Shown here: in pieces, positions 1 to 7,313 of the stretch
Position numbering within the stretch: the first letter of the stretch is position 1
Layout: each line of letters opens with the position of its first letter
Notes under the pieces: model-generated
Seen by the model: the letters and a program-made list of their open reading frames with translations, nothing else
Database searches by the model: none
Told to the model about the DNA's origin: nothing
Program-made: the position numbers and the translations under genes
NCBI GenBank assembly: GCA_045544835.1
Contig: JAZPZS010000104.1
Location: 1-20,381, forward strand
Reading direction: 5' to 3'
DNA: 20,381 nt
From: UBA1189 sp045544835
GTDB lineage: Bacteria > Bacteroidota > Bacteroidia > Bacteroidales > Bacteroidaceae

Positions 1-264
1 CGACCATACGCAGCGCCACATGCCCTGGCTATCGCGCATGAGGTGCGGGGTGAACATCTTCTTCTGTGCACCCCAGGTGCCGAAGTCGCTATCCACGAAG
101 GTACGTCCATTACCGATAGATGTCCAGTGGAGGCTGTCAGAACTGTAGGCAAAGGCAATGCCTCGGCCGTTGACATAAGAGAACAGGTAACCGTAGTCGG
201 GCTTGTTGGCATATAGGCCCAGTGTGCATAGAATGGCTGTGATAGCCAATGCGGTTTTCTTCAT
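1..264 (-). CDS. GH43-like secreted glycosidase, N-terminal part (partial)
   Basis: Only the first 88 codons are present; the gene runs off the left edge. The start is the ATG complementary to 262-264. The protein opens with a Sec signal peptide (MKKTALAITAILCTLGLYA), followed by a mature start reading NKPDYGYLFSYVNGRGIAFA, then SSDSLHWTSIG and a stretch with FGTWGAQKKMFTPHLMRD. This 'YLFSY...IAFAYSSDSLHWTSIG...FTPHLMRD' pattern is how five-bladed beta-propeller proteins of the GH43/GH32 type begin in Bacteroidales, where one blade carries a catalytic Asp and the next shows 'P.L.RD..G.W'. It is probably exported to the periplasm or surface and acts on pectin side chains, judging from its neighbours. 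The start lies 24 bp after the stop of the GH95 gene on the same strand, so it is almost surely co-transcribed. The family call is by pattern memory; the substrate is unknown, and a non-catalytic propeller is possible. Confidence 0.6.
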   Translation of the reverse strand, partial: MKKTALAITAILCTLGLYANKPDYGYLFSYVNGRGIAFAYSSDSLHWTSIGNGRTFVDSDFGTWGAQKKMFTPHLMRDSQGMWRCVWS

Positions 265-288
265 AAGTCGTATCTTTTATTAATATTT

Positions 289-2610
289 TCAGTTTAGTTG
301 GATTGTCTCTTCTTTTTGAGTATCAATCTCTTTCATCTCTCCATTGACTTTGATACGCAGTTTCCCTCCAAGGCGCGACAGCAGTGAGGCGCGTACGACC
401 GTCCCATTCTCCCATGTGAGTTCAATGAGCTCAAATCCTCCGCGACAGCAGAGGCCCTTGACGGTGCCTTGGCTCCATTCATCGGGTAATGCAGGAAGCA
501 GATGTATGTATCCCGCGTGGCTCTGCACTAACATATCGGCAATACCTGCCGTGCAGCCAAAGTTACCGTCAATCTGGAAAGGCGGATGAGCATCGAAGAG
601 GTTGGGGTAAGTGCCTCCATTCTGTCCCGACTCGCCTACAGCGGGCTTTATCTGTTCACGAATGAGTTTCATGGCATGGTTGCCATCGAGCAAGCGGGCC
701 CACAGGCAGACCTTCCAACCCATAGACCAACCAGTAGAGGGATCTCCACGAGCGATGAGGCTTTGCTTGGCTGCCTCGAAGAGTTCTGGTGTTTCTTCAG
801 TAATCTGATTGCCGGGATAGAGTCCCCATAGGTGCGAGACGTGGCGATGGTGGTCCTTCGGATTGTCCCAATCCTCCATCCACTCCTGTAGTTGTCCCCA
901 GCGACCTATCTGCATAGGTGCAAGGCGTGCCTCTATCGTGCACAGAGTGTCGACAAATGCGATATCTTCACCTAAGAGTGTGGCGGCTTCTGTGGTGTTA
1001 CGTAGAAGGTCGCGTACCATCTGATTGTCCATCGTGGCACCTGCCACTACGCTGAACGAACGCTTGCCATTGACATTTGGACGGTTCTCTGGTGAGAAAC
1101 TGGGTGATACGACCAACCAACCGTTCTTAGGCTCGGGGACGAGGAAATCGATGTAGAACTCACACGCACTTTTCATGATGGGATAGACCTCTCGCAAGAA
1201 TGCCTCATCGCCCGTGAAGAGATAGTGCTCATAGAGGTGTTGGCACAGCCAAGCGTTGCAAGTGGGCCATATTCCGTAGCTGGGGCCATCGACAGCTCCT
1301 GTGCTGCGCCATATGTCGGTGTTATGGTGCATCGTCCATCCGCGACATCCATACATGGCCGCCGTCTCACGTCCTTTATCTGCCACTTCGCGTACGAGGC
1401 GCAGCATAGGTTCGTGCAACTCTGAGAGGTTGGTCACCTCAGCTGGCCAGTAGTTCATTTCCAAGTTGATATTGGCGGTATATTTGCCGTCCCACGGAGC
1501 TTTGGGCTTGTCGTTCCATATTCCTTGCAGATTGGCAGCCTGGCCACCGGGCTGTGAGCAGCAGATGAGCAGGTATCGGCCAAACTGGAAGTACAACTCG
1601 ATGAGTTGCGGGTCGTTGCCCTCCTTGAACAGTTCTACGCGCTTGTCTGTCGGAAGCAGAGCAGCAGGTGTGGTGCCGAGGTCGAGGCTCACGCGGTCGA
1701 AATAACTGCGGTAGCGTGCCGAGTGTCCCTCCTTGGCTTTGTGATAATCGGTTTCAATATTGGCAAGAGGAGCTTCTGCGCGCTGGTCAGCATTGCCACT
1801 GACATCTTTGTAGTTGACGAAGTTGGTACCCATAGATAGATATATGATGACTTCATCGGCATCGGTAATACTCAGCGCGTCCGTTTGACAGCTCAGGCTA
1901 CCTCCCTTGTGCTCAAAGCGTGCGATGCTGGTATATTTTATCTTGCCCTCGATTCCTTCGTGACTGGTGCCACGACCACGTAACGTCAGTGTTTGCTTGT
2001 CGGCATTTGCAGTAGGAGTCTCGTGAGGCATAGGAGTGTCGTAGCGTGCTTCGAACGATATAGCTCCCTTCTTCGAAGCTGTGAGCCGCACGATGATGAC
2101 ATCGTCGGTAAGTGAGGCGAAGCTCTCTCTCCGATAGTCCGTGCCATCGGCCGTAAAAGTAGTGGTGGCAATGGCATTGGTAATGTCAAGTTCGCGATAA
2201 TAGTTACTCACGCTGTCGATGCCGATGAAGTGCAACTTCAGCGAGCCTACCGTCTGATAGGGCATTCCGTTGGCTTGCTGTGCGCTGATATACTTGCCAC
2301 AGAGTTCCTGAGCTTGAGCGTTCTTGCCCTCGAAGATGAGGCTACGTATCTCGTCGAGGTGATCCTTGGCGAGTGGGTTCACATTGTTGTGCGGTGAGCC
2401 ACCCCATACAGTTTCTTCATTGAGTTGCAGTTCCTCGTGTGTAGGATCACCGTACACCATTGCTCCCAGGCGGCCGTTTCCGATGGGCAATGCCTCCACC
2501 CATTGTTCGGCGGGGGTATCGTACCACAGTTTCAAGGGTTCGTCAACGCTACGGCAACAGGCACAAAAGCCCACTGCAGTGATTAGGGCGATAAGATATG
2601 ACTTCCTCAT
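289..2610 (-). CDS. GH95 family alpha-L-fucosidase / alpha-L-galactosidase (lipoprotein)
   Basis: A 773-residue protein matching GH95 over its full length. The N-terminus is a short signal with cysteines 16, 18 and 19 (VGFCACCR), probably lipoprotein processing. The N-terminal beta-sandwich domain starts near residue 27 (LWYDTPAEQWVEALPIGNGR, a GH95 hallmark), and the (alpha/alpha)6 barrel covers roughly 330-690. Expected catalytic residues are visible: N380 and N382 in YTANINLEMNYWP, E508 in VSPSFSPENRP and D681 in HPPFQIDGNFG. These correspond by motif to the Asn/Asn/Glu/Asp set of the Bifidobacterium AfcA enzyme. GH95 enzymes invert the anomeric centre and remove terminal alpha-1,2-linked L-fucose; some prefer alpha-L-galactose. 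It sits 30 bp after the PL11 lyase gene and 24 bp before the GH43-like gene, which argues for pectin or hemicellulose decorations as substrate rather than host glycans. The family is near certain; fucose versus L-galactose cannot be decided from sequence by eye. Confidence 0.93.
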   Translation of the reverse strand: MRKSYLIALITAVGFCACCRSVDEPLKLWYDTPAEQWVEALPIGNGRLGAMVYGDPTHEELQLNEETVWGGSPHNNVNPLAKDHLDEIRSLIFEGKNAQAQELCGKYISAQQANGMPYQTVGSLKLHFIGIDSVSNYYRELDITNAIATTTFTADGTDYRRESFASLTDDVIIVRLTASKKGAISFEARYDTPMPHETPTANADKQTLTLRGRGTSHEGIEGKIKYTSIARFEHKGGSLSCQTDALSITDADEVIIYLSMGTNFVNYKDVSGNADQRAEAPLANIETDYHKAKEGHSARYRSYFDRVSLDLGTTPAALLPTDKRVELFKEGNDPQLIELYFQFGRYLLICCSQPGGQAANLQGIWNDKPKAPWDGKYTANINLEMNYWPAEVTNLSELHEPMLRLVREVADKGRETAAMYGCRGWTMHHNTDIWRSTGAVDGPSYGIWPTCNAWLCQHLYEHYLFTGDEAFLREVYPIMKSACEFYIDFLVPEPKNGWLVVSPSFSPENRPNVNGKRSFSVVAGATMDNQMVRDLLRNTTEAATLLGEDIAFVDTLCTIEARLAPMQIGRWGQLQEWMEDWDNPKDHHRHVSHLWGLYPGNQITEETPELFEAAKQSLIARGDPSTGWSMGWKVCLWARLLDGNHAMKLIREQIKPAVGESGQNGGTYPNLFDAHPPFQIDGNFGCTAGIADMLVQSHAGYIHLLPALPDEWSQGTVKGLCCRGGFELIELTWENGTVVRASLLSRLGGKLRIKVNGEMKEIDTQKEETIQLN

Positions 2611-2640
2611 AAACTCCTATACAGCAAAAATCCTCGATGA

Positions 2641-5028
2641 TTATTCAACCCACACTTTATGACCATTGATGATATAAATACCATTCGTTGGATTCTCCAC
2701 CTCACGTCCAAAGAGGTCATACACTACGGTACGCTGTGGTCTATCATCTATACTATTGATACCAGAGGGCTCATTTACAATAATCTTTCCAGTTACGGAA
2801 GCCTGCATATCGTTACCGGATGTTTTCAAAGTATATCTTGCTGTTCCGACCTTTGTAGGTGTACCCTGTATCGTTACTGTTTGTGCTTCTTTGTCAATGG
2901 TGACTGTGATTCCCAAGCTAGCATAAGTGCCACTCTTTGAAACACCTGTCGCATTCTTATAGTGGAAGATGATAGGCGTGATGGAGTCGCCCAATTCAAT
3001 GGTTTGCTCAGCCTCACCCGAAACAGCATCCAAGAAGATTCTTCCTCCTACAGAATCGGGCAGATAATACCCAATATGCGGAGGTTGATTATACGCTACA
3101 TTCTGCCAAGCTACACCCATACGGTACGTATGATCGTGCATAAGGGTCGGAACTCTAAAGTTACTGCTTGTATTGGTAGTAAAGACATTCAGTGTTGAGT
3201 TGTCGTTGCTGCTCCACAAAATCAGCTCTTCACGCCAGTCGCCCAAGATATCAGCTTGCAGGTTAGGGGTAGACTTACTGCCGTTACACGTGCTCGAAGC
3301 ATTGTAGTCATAAGGGTTCTTACCATCAATATATAAGCGCGAGGTGCCACTGCCCGTCCACTTATCTATCTTACCTCCATCGAAGAGTTCCTCTTGCAGG
3401 TCACCATCCCAATAGATACGGAAGTTGGTCGATGTTTGTCCTGTGCTTATCACCGCACCAGTCACGGCACTACGTTGCTGCCTGTCGTTTGCAGAGCTAA
3501 AGAACGAGCCTCGATGATCGGCAGAGAATTGGCCAGCCATACCACGTCCATTATCAGCCGAGCCTGTAGCCTTAAAGAGTATCTCGCCAGTGGCAGCATC
3601 GTGAAGGTCCCATCCGTAAGGTGAGCCCTCATGTATCTCAAACACCTCCAAGCCAGGCCTATCAGGATTGTGGTCGGCAAGGTGTATGGCATCACCATGT
3701 CCATAGCCCGTTGCATAGAGTAAGGTTCCGTTATGGTCGAGTGCCGCAGAGCCCCATACTATCTCGTCGGCCCCATCACCATCAACATCGGCCACAGAGA
3801 GATTATGGTTACCGTTGCCATACATCGTACGGCTACCGCTGCCACTGGTGGCGGCGGGTGGAGTATAGGTCTGGGTGTTACCGTCTGCGTCCGTTACCTT
3901 ATACTGGGTCTTGCTGTGCGACGAATGGTACCACTTGTCGGTGATTTGTTTCCCATCAAATGTCACAGCCCAAAGGTATGCGTAGGTGTAATAGCCACGT
4001 ACGAATACCGCACTGGCGTTCTTGTCTGCACCGTCGAGGTGTGCTACAGCTGCAAGGTAACGCTCACCGCGGTTGCCATAGCTATTATCGGTCTTACCGC
4101 TACGGTCGTCCCAGTTGAATGTGGGTTTCGCCTCGGATCCTCCAATGGCGGCATTCCGATTGGGTTTGTAGAATACGGTGTGTATAGCCTTTCCGCTAAT
4201 ACCGTCAAATACAGTAAGAAACTCATACCCACCTTGTATTTTTCCAGCACTATCACGCCAGTTTTTTTTATTGTCACAAGCTATAATGACGTTGTCCGTG
4301 CTCGCAGCACTTACATATTCTCCCAATCCATCCTTACTTCCTGGAGCGGTTTTACACATCATCTCCGCACGTCCATCGCCATCGAAATCATATACCATAA
4401 ACTGGGTGTAATGAGCTCCTGCGCGGATATTCACGCCCAGATCTACTCTCCACAACTTGGTTGGCGTAGTACCGATACCTCCTTGCGACCAGTCAACCTT
4501 ATAACAATCGAGGTAAACATTTCCAGTAATGCCACTCTGTGAATTATCCTTCGAATTCGAGGGATCCCATTTTACAAAGAGTTCGTACTCTCCGTCACCA
4601 TCGACATCGCCTACCGAGCAGTCGTTGGGCGAGTAGGTATATCCATTGGCGGTAGGCATATCCAGATGCAGCTGATAGTACACATTACCCCATGGAGCGA
4701 CCGCTGCAGTTGTATCTACAGGTTCGCCATCCACCTTGGTCACAACTTGATACTTGTGGTTCACCGTACCGTACGTATCGGTATGATTGGTCGATTTATT
4801 GATATTGCCCTTCAGCAATATACTATCACGCAAAACATCAAAGGTGGTGCTGGCATCGTCCGTAGCCAACAAACGCCAACTGATGAAGTTACCTTTCGAG
4901 GCACGGCTAACAACCAGTCCCCGCCCCAGATTTTCCAATTGATTCATCCCACTTACTTGGGAGTTCATCGCAGAGGGAACGAGTCCCATCAATAGGCTCA
5001 CCATGAGCCAAATGTTGTTTCTTTTCAT
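2641..5028 (-). CDS. PL11 rhamnogalacturonan lyase with Ig-like and sorting-type C-terminal tail
   Basis: A secreted rhamnogalacturonan lyase (PL11, YesW/YesX type) that cleaves the rhamnose-galacturonate backbone of RG-I by beta-elimination. I place the start at the ATG complementary to 5026-5028, giving 795 residues with an immediate signal peptide (MKRNNIWLMVSLLMGLVPSA). The frame is open upstream to 5133, but that part overlaps the sigma gene and has no signal. Residues about 27-660 form the propeller fold with Asp-rich calcium sites: DVDGDGEYE (141-149), DFDGDGRAE (214-222) and DVDGDGADE (414-422). MNQLENLGRGLVV near 28 is the usual PL11 opening. Residues about 670-752 look like an Ig-like domain (IQGTPTKVGTARYTLKTSGN). 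The last 35 residues (VVYDLFGREV...GIYIINGHKVWVE) resemble the C-terminal tails of type IX-secreted Bacteroidetes proteins. It is probably first of the three enzyme genes after the sigma factor. Confidence 0.94.
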   Translation of the reverse strand: MKRNNIWLMVSLLMGLVPSAMNSQVSGMNQLENLGRGLVVSRASKGNFISWRLLATDDASTTFDVLRDSILLKGNINKSTNHTDTYGTVNHKYQVVTKVDGEPVDTTAAVAPWGNVYYQLHLDMPTANGYTYSPNDCSVGDVDGDGEYELFVKWDPSNSKDNSQSGITGNVYLDCYKVDWSQGGIGTTPTKLWRVDLGVNIRAGAHYTQFMVYDFDGDGRAEMMCKTAPGSKDGLGEYVSAASTDNVIIACDNKKNWRDSAGKIQGGYEFLTVFDGISGKAIHTVFYKPNRNAAIGGSEAKPTFNWDDRSGKTDNSYGNRGERYLAAVAHLDGADKNASAVFVRGYYTYAYLWAVTFDGKQITDKWYHSSHSKTQYKVTDADGNTQTYTPPAATSGSGSRTMYGNGNHNLSVADVDGDGADEIVWGSAALDHNGTLLYATGYGHGDAIHLADHNPDRPGLEVFEIHEGSPYGWDLHDAATGEILFKATGSADNGRGMAGQFSADHRGSFFSSANDRQQRSAVTGAVISTGQTSTNFRIYWDGDLQEELFDGGKIDKWTGSGTSRLYIDGKNPYDYNASSTCNGSKSTPNLQADILGDWREELILWSSNDNSTLNVFTTNTSSNFRVPTLMHDHTYRMGVAWQNVAYNQPPHIGYYLPDSVGGRIFLDAVSGEAEQTIELGDSITPIIFHYKNATGVSKSGTYASLGITVTIDKEAQTVTIQGTPTKVGTARYTLKTSGNDMQASVTGKIIVNEPSGINSIDDRPQRTVVYDLFGREVENPTNGIYIINGHKVWVE

Positions 5029-5081
5029 CTTTGACAAATTATAATTATTGTTTTTTATTCTATAGCTAACCCATTCACATT

Positions 5082-5597
5082 CTATCCGCACGCAATAGCC
5101 AGACATTGCCTCAACGTTTGCCGTGCCTGCCACAGTTGGTTGTTCACAGTCTTTATGCTTACCCCCAATCGCTCGGCCACCTTCATATTGCCCATTTCCT
5201 CCTCCACAGTCATCAGGAATATACGCCGACGGGCTTCCGGCAATGCTCGCACAGAGGACACATACAGATGCCTCACCTCGCGCCGCTCCAACACTTCATC
5301 AGGCAGCACCGAGGCAGCCTGTTGTGATCCATAGAGCACAGCCAGCTGCGTTTCTGCATCGTGACGCACCGCATGCCGACGGTAATAATCGTAGCGCAAG
5401 CGTATAGCTATCGTATAAGCAAGATTTGCCAGTGAAGCAGGACAGATAGGATGAGCATACTCCAACAAGCGGACAAACACCTCCTGCACCAAATCCTGAG
5501 AATCATCCATATCAATACCAGCGCAGACAAAGTAGCGTAGCCATCGTTCTCGATGACCACCGTAGTACTCTGTAATCAATGCCCGGTTCGCTTGCAT
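5082..5597 (-). CDS. ECF-type RNA polymerase sigma factor
   Basis: A 171-residue sigma-70 family factor of the extracytoplasmic-function group. Region 2 spans about 8-78, with the core-binding and -10 helix DDSQDLVQEVFVRLLEY at 31-47. Region 4 covers about 108-165, with the helix-turn-helix ending in VAERLGVSIKTVNNQLWQAR. There is no fused extra domain. The stop lies 53 bp before the PL11 start on the same strand, so it probably heads the pectin-enzyme operon or controls it. In Bacteroidetes such factors often control SusC/SusD loci together with a FecR-type anti-sigma, but no anti-sigma gene is next to it here: downstream is the lyase and upstream is gdhA. The ATG complementary to 5595-5597 is the first in frame and follows a TATATTTG element by about 47 bp. 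The family is sure; the regulon is inferred from position only. Confidence 0.9.
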   Translation of the reverse strand: MQANRALITEYYGGHRERWLRYFVCAGIDMDDSQDLVQEVFVRLLEYAHPICPASLANLAYTIAIRLRYDYYRRHAVRHDAETQLAVLYGSQQAASVLPDEVLERREVRHLYVSSVRALPEARRRIFLMTVEEEMGNMKVAERLGVSIKTVNNQLWQARQTLRQCLAIACG

Positions 5598-5644
5598 AGC
5601 CTATCACATCGGACGCTTCTGAAAAACAGCACCCTTATTATCCG

Positions 5645-5652
5645 CAAATATA
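5645..5652 (-). promoter_or_regulatory. Putative -7 element (TATATTTG) of the ECF sigma operon
   Basis: The minus strand reads TATATTTG, a perfect match to the Bacteroides -7 consensus TAnnTTTG, about 47 bp before the sigma-factor ATG. A convincing TTTG at the -33 position is absent (AATG lies 19 bp upstream), so the site may be weak or need an activator. Confidence 0.45.
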
Positions 5653-5723
5653 ACGAATATTTTAAGAGAAACATTAGAATTCTGCAATTATTTCAAGAAA
5701 TCCCCTATTTCCACAAACGACAA

Positions 5724-5749
5724 GAGGGCATGTCCGAAGACATACCCTC
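5724..5749 (-). terminator. gdhA: Hairpin downstream of gdhA
   Basis: Two 11-nt arms (5724-5734 and 5739-5749) pair around a 4-nt loop. Read as minus-strand RNA the loop is UUCG closed by C-G, a very stable tetraloop, and the only imperfect pair is G-U; read on the plus strand that same pair is a C-A mismatch. This makes it an RNA structure of the gdhA transcript, 32 bp past its stop. A clean U-tract does not follow on that strand, so it may act as a 3' stabiliser as much as an intrinsic terminator. Confidence 0.65.
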
Positions 5750-5781
5750 ATTATTTATTCACCAACAGCTAGAACTGAGCA

Positions 5782-7119
5782 TCAATAGATACCCTGCGCC
5801 AGCATGGCGTTGGCCACCTTCATGAAGCCTGAGATGTTGGCTCCCTTGACGTAGTTGATATACCCGTCAGGCTGTTTGCCATACTTCACGCACTGCTCGT
5901 GGATGGAGTACATGATGTACTGCAACTTCTTGTCCACTTCGGCAGCACTCCATGAGATGTGGCAAGCGTTCTGGCTCATCTCGAGTCCGCTAGTTGCTAC
6001 ACCACCTGCATTTACTGCCTTACCAGGTGCATAGAGCATCTTGTGCTCGATGAAGAGTTCGATGGCCTCGGGGGTGCATCCCATGTTGGAGATTTCGCCT
6101 ACGCAGATGACACCGTTGTCGATGATGCGCTGGGCATCCTCGCCATCGAGTTCGTTCTGTGTAGCGCAGCAGAGGCAGATGTCTACCTTCTGCTCCCAAG
6201 GACGACGACCGGGGTAGAAGGTTGCCGAGGGATATTTCTCTGCATAGGGTTCCACGATGTCGTCGCCCGAATCACGTAGTTCGAGCATGTAGTCAATTTT
6301 CTCGCCACTGATGCCGTCGGGGTCATACACGTAGCCGTCGGGGCCACTGATGGTCACCACCTTGGCACCCAGCTCGGTAGCCTTGAGGGCAGCACCCCAT
6401 GCCACGTTACCGAATCCGCTGATGGCCACGGTCTTGCCGCTGAGGTCGAGGCCGCGGGTAGCGAGCATCTGGTTCACGAAGTAGAGACCGCCATAGCCGG
6501 TAGCCTCGGGACGGATGAGTGAGCCGCCGAAGTCGAGGCCCTTACCCGTCATCACACCGGTGCACTCGCGTGTGAGTTTCTTGTACATACCCATGAGGTA
6601 GCCCACCTCACGTCCACCTACACCGATGTCTCCGGCAGGCACGTCGGTGTCGGGGCCAAGGTTGTGCCACAACTCTGTCATGTAAGCCTGGCAGAAGCGC
6701 ATAATCTCATTCTGGCTCTTGCCACGGGGCGAGAAGTCCGAACCTCCCTTACCGCCACCCATGGGGAGCGAGGTGAGGGCATTCTTGAAGGTCTGCTCGA
6801 AGCCGAGGAACTTCAGGATGCTCAAGTTTACTGATGCGTGGAAACGGAGACCTCCCTTATAGGGACCTATAGCGTTGTTGTATTGCACACGATAGCCGAG
6901 ATTGGTCTGCACCTCACCCTTGTCGTCCACCCATGTGACGCGGAAGGTAAGGATGCGGTCGGGCTCTACCATGCGCTCAATGATCTTTGCTTTTTCAAAC
7001 TCAGGATGCTGATAATACACCTCTTCTACGGAGTGTAGCACCTCGGTAACTGCTTGAATGTACTCAGGTTCGTTCGGATGTTTGCGTTCGAGGTCCTGAA
7101 TGATTTCGTTAATCTTCAT
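5782..7119 (-). CDS. gdhA: NADP-type glutamate dehydrogenase
   Basis: A 445-residue hexameric-type glutamate dehydrogenase that interconverts 2-oxoglutarate plus ammonia and L-glutamate, the main ammonia-assimilation route in Bacteroidales. The catalytic domain shows GPYKGGLRFH (85-94), PMGGGKGG (119-126, catalytic Lys124) and PAGDIGVGGRE (161-171). The Rossmann domain follows with ISGFGNVAWGA at about 233-243. The length matches the 440-450 residues usual for this cytoplasmic family. NADP preference is assumed from the short GdhA type; cofactor use was not read from a decisive residue. It stands alone: the dam gene upstream is separated by 194 bp containing two promoter-like elements and a palindrome, and a UUCG hairpin lies downstream. 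Expression is therefore likely independent and probably tuned by nitrogen, in line with the complex upstream region. Confidence 0.96.
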   Translation of the reverse strand: MKINEIIQDLERKHPNEPEYIQAVTEVLHSVEEVYYQHPEFEKAKIIERMVEPDRILTFRVTWVDDKGEVQTNLGYRVQYNNAIGPYKGGLRFHASVNLSILKFLGFEQTFKNALTSLPMGGGKGGSDFSPRGKSQNEIMRFCQAYMTELWHNLGPDTDVPAGDIGVGGREVGYLMGMYKKLTRECTGVMTGKGLDFGGSLIRPEATGYGGLYFVNQMLATRGLDLSGKTVAISGFGNVAWGAALKATELGAKVVTISGPDGYVYDPDGISGEKIDYMLELRDSGDDIVEPYAEKYPSATFYPGRRPWEQKVDICLCCATQNELDGEDAQRIIDNGVICVGEISNMGCTPEAIELFIEHKMLYAPGKAVNAGGVATSGLEMSQNACHISWSAAEVDKKLQYIMYSIHEQCVKYGKQPDGYINYVKGANISGFMKVANAMLAQGIY

Positions 7120-7165
7120 AACGCTGCGTTTTTAGTTCAACAATATTTAAACACAATTACGAGAA

Positions 7166-7196
7166 CAAAAATAGTGCAAGCCGAGCGAAAAAACAA
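7166..7196 (-). promoter_or_regulatory. gdhA: gdhA promoter (proximal)
   Basis: On the minus strand the -7 element is TATTTTTG (complement of 7166-7173), a perfect TAnnTTTG match. A TTG (complement of 7194-7196) lies 20 bp upstream as the -33 element. The spacer carries CGCTCGGCTTGCAC. The transcript would start about 40 bp before the gdhA ATG. Confidence 0.7.
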
Positions 7197-7206
7197 GACT
7201 TGTTTT
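7190..7206. promoter_or_regulatory. 17-bp palindrome over the gdhA -33 element
   Basis: AAAACAAG and CTTGTTTT are perfect inverted 8-mers around a single A (7198). The left arm contains the -33 TTG of the proximal gdhA promoter, so a dimeric regulator bound here would compete with or contact RNA polymerase. The sequence is AT-rich, so a chance palindrome is not excluded. Confidence 0.45.
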
Positions 7207-7250
7207 GTTTTTTTCCGAGGTGTCGCCTATTTTCTGATTGTACAACAAAC

Positions 7251-7280
7251 TAAAGGTAGTACAAGTCGAGTGGAAAACAT
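7251..7280 (-). promoter_or_regulatory. gdhA: Second, distal promoter-like copy upstream of gdhA
   Basis: Exactly 85 bp upstream of the proximal promoter is a related block. Aligned without gaps, 20 of the first 27 bases match and all seven differences are transitions. The minus strand reads CTCGACTTGTAC before TACCTTTA, which is one base off TAnnTTTG. The -33 region is ATG in place of TTG. It may be a weaker tandem promoter or a second binding site for the factor reading the CTCG.CTTG spacer motif. Confidence 0.45.
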
Positions 7281-7313
7281 TGTTTTTCCGAAGCGCAATC
7301 TAATTTCTTTAGA

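Noticed and set aside
3733..4542. A 269-codon open frame on the plus strand.
   Set aside because: It lies wholly antisense to the PL11 gene, whose motifs are unmistakable, and its translation shows low-complexity Val/Ile/Thr text with no family.
5026..5050. TATAATTTG-like sequence directly before the PL11 start as a separate promoter.
   Set aside because: It departs from TAnnTTTG by spacing and would leave almost no leader before the ATG; the stretch is simply AT-rich.
5029..5133. Upstream extension of the PL11 reading frame.
   Set aside because: It would overlap the sigma gene by 52 bp and put 35 residues before a good signal peptide; the ATG at 5028 fits better.
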